From NCBI GenBank assembly GCA_029718625.1, contig CM056383.1:14749066-14813065 (forward strand): a stretch of 64,000 nt of DNA, read 5' to 3'. Under the pieces are notes generated by a model. It made no database searches. It saw only the letters and a list, made by a program, of their open reading frames with translations, and had not been told where the DNA came from. This document shows positions 25,964 through 38,138 of the stretch, one piece after another. The stretch is from Synaphobranchus kaupii. Lineage: Eukaryota > Chordata > Actinopteri > Anguilliformes > Synaphobranchidae. Numbering within the stretch: the first letter of the stretch is position 1; the number at the start of each line of letters is the position of its first letter. The translations under genes were made by a program, and so were the position numbers.

Positions 25964-27125
25964 TGTAACATTCCACTCCCATCCTATTGTTTCTCCGTGT
26001 TTTCCCTCTCCCCCTGTTTCGTGTTTGTCTCTCCATTGTCCGTGTTTCCCCCTGTGCTGCAGGTTGGGCGTGTTTTCCCGTTTGTATCACTCTGTTTCAC
26101 TACTCCTGTCTCAGCCTATCCCATTCCCCCGTTTCGCATGCATTCCTCACTCTCCGCTTTGTTCAATCACTCTCGCATACATTCGCACGCGTTTCCTAAT
26201 TGATTCCAATTAATGCTTGCATTTAGTCACCCGGTGTTTTCTGTCCTGTGCCAGTTCGTTAACGCTTGTAGTCTGAAACCTCTGGTCCCGTCTAGTTCTC
26301 TGTCTAGTCGCCTTGTCTAACAGTTTAGTTCTGTTCGGTGTTTACTCGCCCTGCTATTCTGTGAAGTCCAAGTCTGCTCTGTCTGGAACGGCTTTAACCG
26401 CTGTTCATTGTTTTGTCTTGCTAACCAACCTTGTCTGCTTAAAGTCTGTCAGCCTGCAGTTGTCCGTGAATCCCTGCCTGTGTTTTGCGGTTTCCCTGCC
26501 TTCCACCTGACGTGTGTGCATGCAGCTTGGGCTTCTGCTATTCCACCCTGCGGCGGTGCCCGCTCACAGCCAGTGCTGCGGTGCTGTTGATGTGCTGTCG
26601 CTCCTGCCTCTGCTGTTGCCGTGCTGCTACTGCCGCTGCCCTGCTGCCACGCCTGCGTCCTGCCTGGGCTCCACTCCACTGTCCTGCTCTACCGCTCCCG
26701 CTCATCCCCATGCTCCAACCAACCCAGTTACCTGTCTCCATCATCACCCCTGGCTTTCCCTGCTCCCACTGCTCCCGCATATTCATAACTGGACTGTCTG
26801 TATTGAATGTTCTCCCTACGCTTCAGGAGTTTAGTTAGAAGCTTAATTTATTGGATGCTTAGCGCTCCCACTCTCTGTCCTGTCTGTCCGGTCCGTCAAG
26901 TCCAGTTCCGGCTTGGAACAATTCTGGTGTGACCTGTAAAGTCCAGCTCCGGCTTGGAGCAATACTGTCCTGCTGGTTGAGTCCAGTTCCGGCTTGGAAC
27001 TTCTACTGCCTTTGCCTTTCTCCCCATGCTCAGGACTGCCCTGAGCATATAATAAATATTGAGTTTTTTGCATTCCTGTCTCCTTGTCGTGCATTTGGGT
27101 TCAGTCCTCTTCCGGGTTCGTAAGA
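25964..27125 (+). mobile_element. Solo LTR (Ty3-like), 1162 bp, 5-bp TSD ATTTC
   Basis: The element starts TGTAACATTCC. It is flanked by a perfect direct repeat ATTTC at 25959-25963 and 27126-27130, the 5-bp TSD expected of Ty3/Gypsy integration. AATAAA at 27051-27056 is followed by TGCATTTGGGTTCAGTCC, closely matching TGCATTTGGGTCCAGTCC at the 3' end of the Gypsy LTR at 48361. The last bases read GTAAGA where the sister LTR has GTAACA, so the canonical terminal CA has probably mutated. No internal coding region adjoins it, so it is a solo LTR left by LTR-LTR recombination. The 83-117-codon open frames inside it have no domain. Confidence 0.8.
26905..27000 (+). repeat. Three covarying hairpins inside the solo LTR
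   Basis: A roughly 40-bp unit containing AGTCCA plus a stem-loop recurs three times. Stems are GTTCC/GGAAC (26905-26909 with 26915-26919), GCTCC/GGAGC (26946-26950 with 26956-26960) and GTTCC/GGAAC (26986-26990 with 26996-27000). The loop is GGCTT each time. The middle copy changes both sides of one pair (T-A to C-G), preserving the stem. This suggests a transcribed RNA structure upstream of the polyadenylation signal. Confidence 0.75.
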
Positions 27126-27130
27126 ATTTC

Positions 27131-30117
27131 AGTGCATCCCGTGGGGTACATAGCCACACTCTGTTACCTGAGCGCATTTGGCCAGCTGCCTAATCACTCA
27201 AACAGACAGAAAGGATTTTCATTTTAGTACATAAGAGGCTTTTTTATTTAAGGCCAGATTTAAAAGGTAAGCATAATCTGCCCTGCGTTCACCTATGCAA
27301 TATCAAATTTGCAGAAAAAAGTAAGTACTGCACACGCAGGAAATGTCAACAGCAAGGGTATCATGGAAACTGGAACATTGCAACGGCACGAGAAAAATAA
27401 ATAATGAAATTAATAAATAAAGCGACACTTGATTTAATAGAAGTGTGTCACATGTTCAGTCAGAGAGTAATAAAGCACTATTAGCGTGCCGCAGGGCCTT
27501 CTGTCACAGTAGAGAGGGTCAGGGTCATGCTGAGAGAAGACTTCGCCGTGTGTTCGTTTGTTACCAGTTTAATTAAGTGATATAGATACAGCTCCGCAAC
27601 TTCTGCTCGTACGGTGCCCGGCAAATGGAGCATGAGGACGGCGCTTCAGGTAGGCAAGCTAAAGAGTAGGAAAAGAGAAGAAACTCCTCCTTTTTTCACA
27701 GTTTTTTTCTTGAGCTGATTTCTACCGGACGACTTCCAGAAACCTCAGGCTGCATGAACTTTCCATTCAATGTAATTGGACAAATGGTGAACATGAGTTA
27801 CCTAAACCATGTAGCCGATAAGTGTTAACAAGCAAGGTACTCCTTTGAGTACAAGGCAATTACTTCACTGTCTGGGCAGAAAATGACCAGTTTGATTTTG
27901 TGGGAGTTTATTGTGTCCCCACAACTGCATAGGACCCTTCCAGAAGATTCTAAGCTGCATCCTCTAAATGTAAATGTGACAAATAATCTGGTTAGAGACA
28001 ATTGAGTGGCCTGTCCCATGGAGGAAGTTTTCTGCATGTACATGGGATAAACGGAAACCACGATTGAGTTAAGTGGACAAGCTGGTCCCTGGGGACTGCT
28101 ACGGTCTTTCCCAGAGGCCCGGGGGCTTTAGGAAAACAAGATAGAGATACAATCCCATCCTCTTCTGAAGAAGTAATTACCTGTGGGGTCATGGTTAGGA
28201 GGTCATTGGCAGGGCTTCGGGACACAATGACCCCCCGCAATCTCGACTGGCCACTGTGACATTACACTGCGGAACGCAAAGCTGTCTTTTTTTTTTATCC
28301 CTCAGCTATGTTGAGGACATCCAAAGCTCCAGATGCTTTTTGTCTAAATAAACATGTTCACGGAGCCGTTTTTTGATTACTTTGGCACCCCTTAGGCGAG
28401 TGTTTTTTTGGTTGTTTTTTTTTTTTTAAATACTGGCTTCAGTGTATGATTTGCAGATTTCTTTTTTAAATAAATGTAGGACAAAGTGTGGGTGTTTTTT
28501 TTTTTTTTTACCTTCTTTGTCCTGAGCTCTACTCTTCTACAGGTTTGGATGTTATTTGGGTCGACTCTCATGTTGCAGCCAAACAGGAAATGCAAAGGGA
28601 GGGGGTTTAAAAAGAAGGGAACTAAAGAGGAAGTTTTGAGTAGACCCCCCCCCCCCCCCCCCCCCGCCCCCTCCCACCAGTACAACGATATCATGGTGGG
28701 AACACAAAGGAGCATAATACACAGTAAAGTTTATCAGTACAAATTAAGTCTCGCTTTTCACGGTTCCTTTAATCTTTCGCATCTGAACGTTTCTTCGCCT
28801 CGTTCGCTTTTCCCCAGTTAAAATGTTGAAACGAAATCCAGCCCGTGCCGTCGACTTCCCCCTCGCGAAAAAAATATCGAGACACATCATACAAATTTAA
28901 TTACTTCCCCCTCATTTCCATACGATTTCTTAAAAAAAAAAATTATTAAAAAAAAAGTGAAATTCGTTTAAAGCAAGCGGCGACTTTGTCTTTGAAGACC
29001 GTGACAATTAACACGGATCAAAGCATAGGTTCTGTAAGGATGAGAGCTTGTTAGCATAATTAAATTAACTTGGAGACAAGAATCTCTAATAGGTGCAACA
29101 AAAAAATGCTTTAATAACATTTGAGGAAATGTATGTTTGGGCTGTTAATGCAACAATTATATGTTGTATTCAATTAACAGTTTGTTAATTAACTTTTGGT
29201 TTAAACACATTATATATCAGACTCATTTGTTAATTTTAGCTTTCCATCTGGAATTTTTTTTTTAGCATTCCACATTTTCTCTCTGAACATGCATTTTTAA
29301 ATACTGTTGTTTTACATTCATATTGAAGCTAATTTGCATATTCAAAGTGCCAACTGAAATAATATAAACCAGACCCTCTTCAATGATTGAGTGTTGCATG
29401 AGACTAAATGTGGTTTTTATTTGTACGTCAGAATAAACCTAAACTTTCTTGATTTTTCATTAAAGTGCTTCAACACTATTTGTTCAATGAGACATCTCAT
29501 TTGGCTTCTTCAAAAGAACGAAACATTGTTGCTATGCTCTCCTCTTTCATCCATATAAAATATTTTTATGGCCAGCTCGAGCAAAATTAAGCATGTTTAA
29601 ATTTTTCCCGTGTAGTTTTAGTACCATTTACACAGCCGGTCTAAAAACTCAGGTATTTTTTTTTTTTAAAAACAGGTATTTTTCATATTTGTTCTTTACA
29701 TGAGATTGTTTATTCTTAAACAAGTTTATTCTTGACTCGTATACCTAGTATGTATTGAACAGTCACTCTCTGTAACAAGTTGAATGTACAAATAAGTAAT
29801 AGCAAAGACATCAGAGCAGCCTTCTGCTACATTTTTTGGATGTTATGTTTAAAGTAAGTGGTTTAAAACAGTCTGCTAACAATGTTTAAGATACATTTTG
29901 TTCCCAGTTTTGGTGGATGTGTAGGAGCTGCTACGAACAGCAGCGAGTGACCTATGTAAGAATTTTAGACACACTGTACACAATTACCCAATCAGAAGCC
30001 TTAGTAACAACATCGATATCTGTGATTAGCTCACAAGTTCAATCCTCAATAATGGAAACCATATGATTTTTGGAAGACTTTTCACGTTCACAGTCACGTT
30101 TACTGTTTGTGTATGTG
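27131..30117. other. AT-rich non-coding DNA
   Basis: No gene recognised. The block 27480-27640 and parts of 28970-29400 are non-repetitive and TAATTA-rich, with a conserved-element look (inference only). T-runs occur at 28290-28298, 28418-28428 and 28495-28509. Confidence 0.4.
28645..28665. repeat. Poly(C) tract, 21 nt
   Basis: An uninterrupted homopolymer followed by GCCCCCTCCC. Confidence 0.95.
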
Positions 30118-30285
30118 CTGGTGTGTGTGCACGTGTGTGAGAGCGAACGAGAGGGTGTGAGAGAGGAGAGAGAAGAGAGGAAGAAAGAGAGGGTGAGAGA
30201 GGAGAGAGAATGAGAGGGTAAGAGAAGAGGAGGAATGAGAGAGAGAGAATTAGAGGGTGAGAGAGGAGAGAGAATGAGCGAGAGT
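30118..30285. repeat. GA-rich low-complexity tract
   Basis: GTGTGTG followed by about 150 bp of imperfect AGAGAG repeats with a recurring GAGAGGGTGAGAGAG-like word. Purine-rich on the plus strand. Confidence 0.9.
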
Positions 30286-30496
30286 GCGTAATGTCACACA
30301 GTCAGTTTTTCATTTGAGAGCGCAGCCTCTTCAGTTTATCCATGGGAACTGCGAGCACTCCTTCCTGACAAAGAGCCTTGTCAGCTGCAGCCCTACCAGT
30401 GAGCTAAATAAATCCCAGCGCTAACGTTCTGCCGTCAGAGGTCTGAGGTTAGTTCACAGACCCTCCCATTTGGAGAATTGTGGAGGTGGAAGGATA

Positions 30497-30514
30497 GGGG
30501 GGGGGGGGGGGGGG
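30497..30514. repeat. Poly(G) tract, 18 nt
   Basis: An uninterrupted G run, followed by CTGGGGGTCGG. Confidence 0.95.
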
Positions 30515-31620
30515 CTGGGGGTCGGAGTGGCAGGAACCCAGGATTTACGTGTCCAAACAAAAATAAATAATTAACCCACGCAACTTTTTTCTCAAGCCCA
30601 CGCGCGCCAATAGGTAGCCGCTAGCAGCAGCCTTCTGGGGTCTAAGGGCGCTCCGACGCTTCAAGCTGAGCCAAAGTACTCTGGCGAATACCGGGACACC
30701 GCCATTCCCATGCCCTGTTACATTCCTTCTTAAGATCCCAGGCACTTGTGTTCCCCCCACCCCCCTCTAACGTGCAGTCCAGGATAGAGACAAATGAATT
30801 CCAAATGACCCATACAGGGGAGGACTTTAGGAATAAAAAGCACTCCTGTTGCCTCTCATTCATTCGCCTGTCCCCTAAAGCAGTATAGATTTTTTTTGTC
30901 AAATGTATTTTTGTCCTTATTTATTTATATATATACTTATTTACTTTAGATGGCGGTGAAACGGAGACGGCAGCAATCAGAGATGAAATACAATTTCACG
31001 CCATTATTAGGATGCCGGGTCCCTTTCATTTTACTCAGGTTTCTTTTTTCATATAAGAGTGGGGTTAGATTAGGGACCTGCTTGGTCCAAAGAGCTTTTT
31101 TTTTTTGCGACATGTAGCCCACAGCCATAAAAATGCATGCGCTAAGAAAAGGAACTTGAATTAAACCGAGAACATTAATTCATTTGTAAAATAGATATGG
31201 AATAAACAGCAGTGTTAGGCTTGTGCATGCTGTTTATTGGTCGGGATATCTGAATGAGTAAGTAAGTACTTGCTCGATAGCCCTTAGACCTCCCTAACCA
31301 GAGCTGGTAATAAAAATGTATGTATTCCATTTGCGTGTAAATATTTAAGGATCACATCATTCCCACAGACGGGTGCGAGTGGGCTTTCTGCTCTTTCTAC
31401 ACACCACCTTCATGTAAGGAGCACAGTTTTGTCTAAACCAAATCCTAATAAATAAAAAGATAATATTTATAAGCATAACCAAATATCACGGTTAGTTTGC
31501 ACATTAGTAGTCTAATCTATAATCTACAGTGATATCTGATTTGTTAATTAACAAATGATGGTGAGCATCACCGCTGTTGCTCTCTTAATGAATGTGCTAC
31601 CTGTGGGTTTATCTTACACG

Positions 31621-31638
31621 CCCCCCCCCCCCCCCCCC
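31621..31638. repeat. Poly(C) tract, 18 nt
   Basis: An uninterrupted C run directly after CTTACACG. Confidence 0.95.
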
Positions 31639-31699
31639 TCCTTTCATTTCCACAAGCGGTGGCACTCGTACGCAGCCACTCGACGGCTTAATGGTTCAC

Positions 31700-32300
31700 T
31701 GGCAATACTTTGGGAGAGAGGTGAGGGTTAAATAATTTTATACGGGAAGTGTTATACAACCGTTTCCGCCAAGTGTGTCTACAAAGTGCCCCGAGAGTCA
31801 ATTATTGTAACGGCACCTCAAATTACGTCTGATCCCCACGTCAGTCGGATAGATAATATGGCGAGAGGTGCCCTGAATCACTCTCATGAAAGCTACCTTG
31901 GAGGGAGCCTTATCTTCACACATTAGCTTGGCAAAGGATGCTCCTCAAAGCCGAGCAAATTGAATCCTGGTCCGCGTTTCATTTTATTATACCCAGGGCA
32001 AATTAGGCCCCAATTACCACTGGTTTCCCAAAGCTTTTCACTGAACAAGATTCCAGGTACTCCTGAAGGCTGTTCTGTTCTCAAGGAAAATAAAAGTGGG
32101 GCAGGAGAGGGAATTGAATAAATAAATTGCAGCGCCAGTAATTATCATTCTTTTTGCCCAAACTACGCATCTAATGCTAATAATATATGCCAATAAGCGA
32201 CGGGCCTATGAAACCTGCTGGATAGAATTTTGTTATTTCAAATTTAGCAAATCGCGCTTTTCATGGGTTTGCAAGAATCTGCATACCTTCCCACCTGCTG
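31700..32300. promoter_or_regulatory. Candidate conserved non-coding element
   Basis: About 600 bp of non-repetitive sequence. It has several homeodomain-type cores (GTCAATTATTG, CCCCAATTACCAC, CAAATTAGGC), a GATA-type word (GGATAGATAATATGG) and no mobile-element signature, and it sits between a C tract and AT-rich DNA. Inference only; a multi-fish alignment is needed. Confidence 0.25.
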
Positions 32301-33030
32301 CTCACAAAGTGACCCTGTAGAGAGAACAAATTATTGTGGAAACAGGTGAACTTGTTGAAGAAACAAGTGACGTCATATCCCCTATCTGACTGTTATGCTT
32401 GAGGGGGGCCCTTAGATATACTGTTTGTCTGCATACATGCTTTATAATGCTACGTTAAATTACATAATGCAAATTAAAAGCAGTCTGCACCACCCACCCC
32501 GGCCCGACAATTAATTCCTTATTACAGCTCACATCATCGGTCCATTGTAATAAGTTGCTGTTAATGTCTATAGATTATTTTATATGAGCAGTTGCATATG
32601 GACATGTGAAAATTAATATTGAAGAGTCCTGTTCAGTTGTTCCATGAAGGTCTACATAAAACATCATGTGTGGCTGCACAAGACCCTGTTAAACCTTTCC
32701 GAGAATATATTTCCTCTGTACCAGCTTCCCAGCGGCAGTCTGGTGTGCACCATCGGTGAGCTGGACTCCAGCCTGCGACAGCCCTACACAGACAGGAAAC
32801 GATGCCCTTTAACCCCCGCCACGCAGGGGGAGGGAAGGGTTAATCCACTCGGCCTCGCTTATCCTCAAGCCGTTACAGTCTGCGGACTCAACGGGGAAGC
32901 TTCCTGGCTCTGACCCGGGACTTTCTCACTGTGGCCTACCGTGCGTGGAGAGCAGGAAATAATGGCCCGTAGGTACTCAGCTGTTGAAAGGAAACTGGTG
33001 CGGCCTGCTTTTCATTACATCCCAGAGCGT

Positions 33031-33064
33031 CCCCCCCCTCCAGCCTCCCACCCCCCCCCCCCCC
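33031..33064. repeat. Paired poly(C) tracts (8 and 14 nt)
   Basis: C8 at 33031-33038 and C14 at 33051-33064 within a C-rich, proline-frame-generating patch. Confidence 0.9.
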
Positions 33065-33315
33065 ACACCCCCACTCCAAGGCCCCAGTCCTGCTCTCCCA
33101 CGCCAATACGGTATACAAAGGCCCTGCTCGTTACATCACTGGGAACGCGAGACACTTTATTCCCCCCCAGTGGCCTGCTGGGGTTCAGTAGGCAGGAGTG
33201 CAGAAGAAAGGATGGGTCTTCTTAGAAGTGGAGTTCTGGGCCCAGAGAAACCAATCAACTTCTTGCCGGTGTCACGGAGATGTTCAGTTCATCTGTGTCT
33301 CTCTATCCCTCTTTC

Positions 33316-33385
33316 TCTTTTATAAAGATGCTCAAAGTCGACTCGGTAGATCTTTTATAAAGATGCTCAAAGTCGACTCGGTAGA
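33316..33385. repeat. Perfect 35-bp tandem duplication
   Basis: The 35-bp unit beginning TCTTTTATAAAGATGCTC occurs at 33316-33350 and 33351-33385 with no mismatch. This implies a very recent duplication, an assembly artefact, or a variable-number locus. Confidence 0.97.
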
Positions 33386-33429
33386 TCTTCTGCTTTGAGT
33401 ATTCCCAGCGAGGGCGGTGAAATATTTAA

Positions 33430-33560
33430 ACGACTTGTTCTACCTGCTGTTTTAAAAAACCTCCGCGAGCGTCAAGGCGCCGCGCGGAGTCAACGTGTTC
33501 GTTGCCCTCGCCCGTCGCCGCGTTCCGCGAGACGAGGCCGTTTGTCAACACGCACGGACC
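33430..33560. other. CpG-dense block
   Basis: High CpG density (CTCCGCGAGCG, GGCGCCGCGCGG, CCGTCGCCGCGTTCCGCG) in ordinary flanks. Open frames across it lack domains. It might be a small CpG island; no exon or promoter is evident. Confidence 0.35.
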
Positions 33561-36500
33561 GCAGCGTCTCTGATAATCAGAACGAACGAATTAACTCAAA
33601 AGGGCAACCATTTGAATATTCGGAGCTGTGGGAAGCGTGGATTCAGAGGGACTTCCCTATGCCCTGTGAAGTATTAAAGTGAATATTGTATTAGCCCGCT
33701 ATTACCTTAAACACGTTCTTTTACTGTGCAGTCATGCCACACCAAACTCTGCTTTCAAAAGACTAACCAATAAGTGGATTTTGCACCGGCTCTCGGTCCA
33801 AAGGTGAAAATATTTATTTCCTGTGATGCGTACAGCCCTGTATGTTGAACACTCATATTCTCTTTTATATTATTTTGATACACAGAAATAAGTGTGGCAG
33901 ATTGAAATGTTTCTCCCCCCCCCCCTTTCCTTTGCTGCCTTTGTACATCAGAGACAGAACATGAAAAACTCCGGGGGTAAACAGAGAGGCCACATGCTAC
34001 AGAGAGACTGGGGCTGTGATGGACATGTTTATTTCAGGTTGACAGGCATAAATAAGTTATCAGCTCATTACGACACCGTGGACGCATGCATTCCGTATAC
34101 CTCAGTGCGGATTGTACCCAGATTCATGTTTGCCGGCGCATTCGCAGCTCGCTAGACTGGATCTCTTCAGTTTCATCGTCCATGGCGCCTTAAAACTGGG
34201 GCTCCCAAACATTTTTATCTGAATACCCCCGAAAATTATCACTGGGGGGGCTGAGAACTCCCGCCTCAATGAACTTTAACCTTTAACCAGCGCCTACTAG
34301 AGATGAGAGAATGTCCCAGTCATGATGCCATTGAGTTATAATGCCATTGATCTATAAAAGACCATAACGGCTATGTGCCACATTAAATGTATTTAATATT
34401 TACAATGGTCACAATATTACCAAGAATGTGCAAACCTGAAAGATTACAATAGGTAGTTCATGCGATATTACAGGTTGGAACCTCTATCTTAAAGCAGTCG
34501 AGTTTGACTTAACTTGATGGTGAAGGATGCTGTTGCATAGTGCGTGTTGGTGGGAGTTTCAGTGCAGGATTAATTCACCTAGAGACTCTGTGTTCCTGGC
34601 AATTTGGGCAGGATGTGTGGCTCATCTTGTAACCCACATTCCAGTGGGAGAGAATGTTCTTCCTGTTCACAATTTTTTTCTTCGCAGATGTTATTATTCT
34701 GGGTAACTTTCCGTGCGTAGCACACATCCTCCGTATTTTGAATTGATACAGTTGCATCATTTCTCACGATGTACAGGTCAAGTCCCGTGTTCTAGGGTGT
34801 GTGGTGTGACTTACCCAAGGTTTGAACCCACAGAATTCCCTTCCCACGTACAGTTCTTTCTTACACACCTTTTTGGAGATATAATTCACCTTAAATGATT
34901 GTTGTACGGTGACGTTATTAAAAGTGTTTTTTACGATGCAACCATGGATGTTAAGCTGCTTTCATGGAACACCTCCGCTTGTGATTCATTGGAGGCCAGC
35001 CATTGTTATGTGATAACTATTAAACAGAATCTTCTCTCAGTCTATAACTGCGGTATTGTATCTGTTGTTGCTGAAACAAAAACAGTCCTCCTTTTAATCT
35101 TCATCTTCTGTGGGAATTACTGAATTCCAGAAGTCCTTCCAGGGTGAAGGAAATCGCAGATTCGAAGATGAATTCCCCCTTTGAAATATACAAATATTTA
35201 TTTTAAATTAAAAAGTCAACGACTCCTTGTGTTGAGAAATGATATGGGAAAAGGTATCAGATGCAAACTGCAGTTGTGTGAGTGAACTCGATGCCACTGA
35301 CCTTAAGTCATTGTTGGAGGAACCAGAGGCCGAGCGAGTGAACAAGCAAAGTATATTGTACTTTGGAAACATCTGGATGTGATTACTCACACTGAGGTAG
35401 GTATTAAAAAAGGAAACGGTGGATTTTCCCTCTTGAATCATGGTTTATCCCCCCGATGCACGCCCTAATAGATCCAACCGAGGCGGAACATTTATATTTT
35501 TCTGAGCATTTGCAAAGTATTAAGCATCAAGGGTAACCCGTCATCACTTGATGTTTAGTAAGCATGAAAAAAAAAAAGAATGCGAAATATACTATCTGGT
35601 TCAAAATTCACTGTTTAAGCAGTTTTGCGTGGTGATGTCACGGTGCAGTTATTTATGAGATGTAATGCAGTGTGCGGGCATTGCGTTTTTTTAATAGCGC
35701 AATGTCATTTGTCAGTTTCTGACTATAAGAAATTCTCTGCTGAGACTAGGCATTGATTCTGTCTAAACTCTGAAAAAAGCTTTAAGCACTGGACTGCTTT
35801 AAATGGTTTAATTTCTCTGGTGAGTGACATTGATCGTTTTTTTTATGCAAATTATACTGAAAGGTTATTTTTTTTAATCTAATAGATTTTTCACAAAAAA
35901 GGCTGCCGTCTTGATGTTCTTGCCACAGTGTTACGTTCAGTGTTAATATAACTCTGATAGAGTTTATACAAACCAAAAAGGGATCACATAGAAACCATCT
36001 AGTGTGTACATTTAACTGTGGCATTTTGTTAAATATTCATCCAAGTGCTATATACCCGCAATTCTTTCATAAGCAGTACATAGTGGCTTCATAAGCACTA
36101 CATAAATGTTTATTTAAATGACCACCGCAGGGTACATGGTGTGTTAAATGTTGCCATTGATGCAGGAAGCTACATTACAATGACATACCAAATGACACAA
36201 TTATGTAATTTTTCCAGTTATTGATACATAATGGTCAGCCTATCACGAGAATTGAAAGAAATGATCAAATGAAATAATGTGATGACTGGAGTCAACCACT
36301 TGAAAATGAAAATGCAGGCTTAGTTTTTCAAGCACTTCCATCTTAAAAATCTACATAATCTATATGAAATTATATTATATGAAATTCGATCTACATTCAT
36401 TTTCAACAGTTTAATAATTGATAGACAGAGGAACAATATTAATTGACCCTAAATGTTTAACTGCACAGATTTTACTGAAAGGATAATACAAACCCTTTAA

Positions 36501-37945
36501 GCAGAATTACATGTGGAATCGCAGATGAACTGAACCCTTATATAGTGATTATGATTTAAAATGGCAGATTTTTTCTCCCGCCATTTAAAATGGGACGTCA
36601 AGGCAGATGGTAATGAATCAGTCCTAGAGAGTGTGTATCTGTATGCTGGAAGTGTACTTCATATGCGGGTGTATGTTTGGGATACAGGGTCCCTGGGGGT
36701 TGATGGTAAAGGAGGTGGCAGAGCCTTTAAACCTCTTCCTTATCAGACATTAAAGGACACAGTGTCCTTGACCATTCTCCAGAGATTAGATGGTCTTGCG
36801 TTCGGTTTCACCTATCCCTGGTACCCACACAGGGCCTCTTTGGGGGGGGGGGGGGGGGTCCATGGGGGACCCTGTTCCTGCCATCTCACAATACCATGAG
36901 GGTCATTCTTGAGGCTGTATTTGTGGAGCCCACCATATTAAAATGGCAATACGAAGATCAAATTAGTTTTACTAACCCATTGCTGAATTACTTCTTTTAA
37001 AATCAACACCCCTAACACTGACATCTGTCAGGATTTCCACCTTAATTATGGCGGGCCAATGAAACTGAAGGTATGTCACATGCATGAGTCCGTTTAAACT
37101 TTTTAAAATGTATGGAAAAGCTGATGAAAGGATAAAGAGTTACCCGCAGCATTCCAAAAAATTCCCAAACCCCATAATCAACTGGAAATGAAAAACCGCC
37201 TTTTTTTTAAAATTATGAAAATTACTTGCATTTATAGGGGTTCATGACTCATCTGTTTGCAGCCATGATAAACACAGTATGAAATGATGATTTTCTATTT
37301 ATACATCTATATTTTACATCTTATAAAATAATGTATCTTTTAACTTTATATTTTTGAAATAATTTTTTTCATGAGAACTTAAGGATTATAACGTAGATTT
37401 CATGTTTATGCATCCTGATGAGCATCTGATGTCTAGATATATAGAAATCAATAGCCATATTTATGAAAAAAAAAAAACGATTTTGAGTCACTATGGGCTT
37501 TTGAGAATGGTTGCATATGTACTATCCTGGGAAGCACTGTCCAGGAGGGATCCACAGGAATACACAAATGCATTAAATTGTGTAGTGCCAAATCAGGCTC
37601 CAGGAAAATGGTATGAGGTTTAAGGGGACTTATTTTTTCATTTATTATAATAAAAAAACTCCTTCAGAGATCCATTATCCAAAGCAGGCTGTCAAGGACT
37701 TGTAAGACCAAACAGCTGTACAGAAAAGAACAACTTGTGCACACCGATGTAAACAGCGATGCTTAATAGCTATTCCACACCTCAACCTGCTATTCCTGTG
37801 CGGGGTCTTATGTAACAACATGGAGAACTACAACAGTCCACTCGGGAGCAAATAATGAGTTTTTAAAGAAAAAAAAATTCAGGCAGGTTTACTCATTCAC
37901 TCATAAAACATACCAGGGAGAAAACAGCTGTCCTGTTAAGATGTC
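33561..37945. other. AT-rich non-coding DNA
   Basis: No gene recognised. Around 34190-34260 a fragment (GGGGCTCCCAAACATTTTTA) faintly resembles a hAT-type terminus. Open frames (33892-34155, 36561-36899, 37402-37623) have no domains. Confidence 0.45.
36842..36858. repeat. Poly(G) tract, 17 nt
   Basis: An uninterrupted G run; it yields the Gly run of an otherwise meaningless frame. Confidence 0.95.

Positions 37946-38138
<193 letters not shown>

Larger units (their letters stand above)
30286..33315. other. Non-coding DNA
   Basis: No gene recognised. It holds three homopolymer tracts (listed separately) and a candidate conserved block. Open frames at 30545-30902 (minus) and 32644-33325 have no domain. 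Confidence 0.4.

Noticed and set aside
26485..26838. Cys/Leu-rich 117-codon open frame
   Set aside because: Lies inside the solo LTR with a good TSD; overlapping frames in other phases are equally open.
33395..33682. 95-codon Arg-rich frame over a CpG-dense block
   Set aside because: No domain or splice context; GC-rich sequence has few stops.
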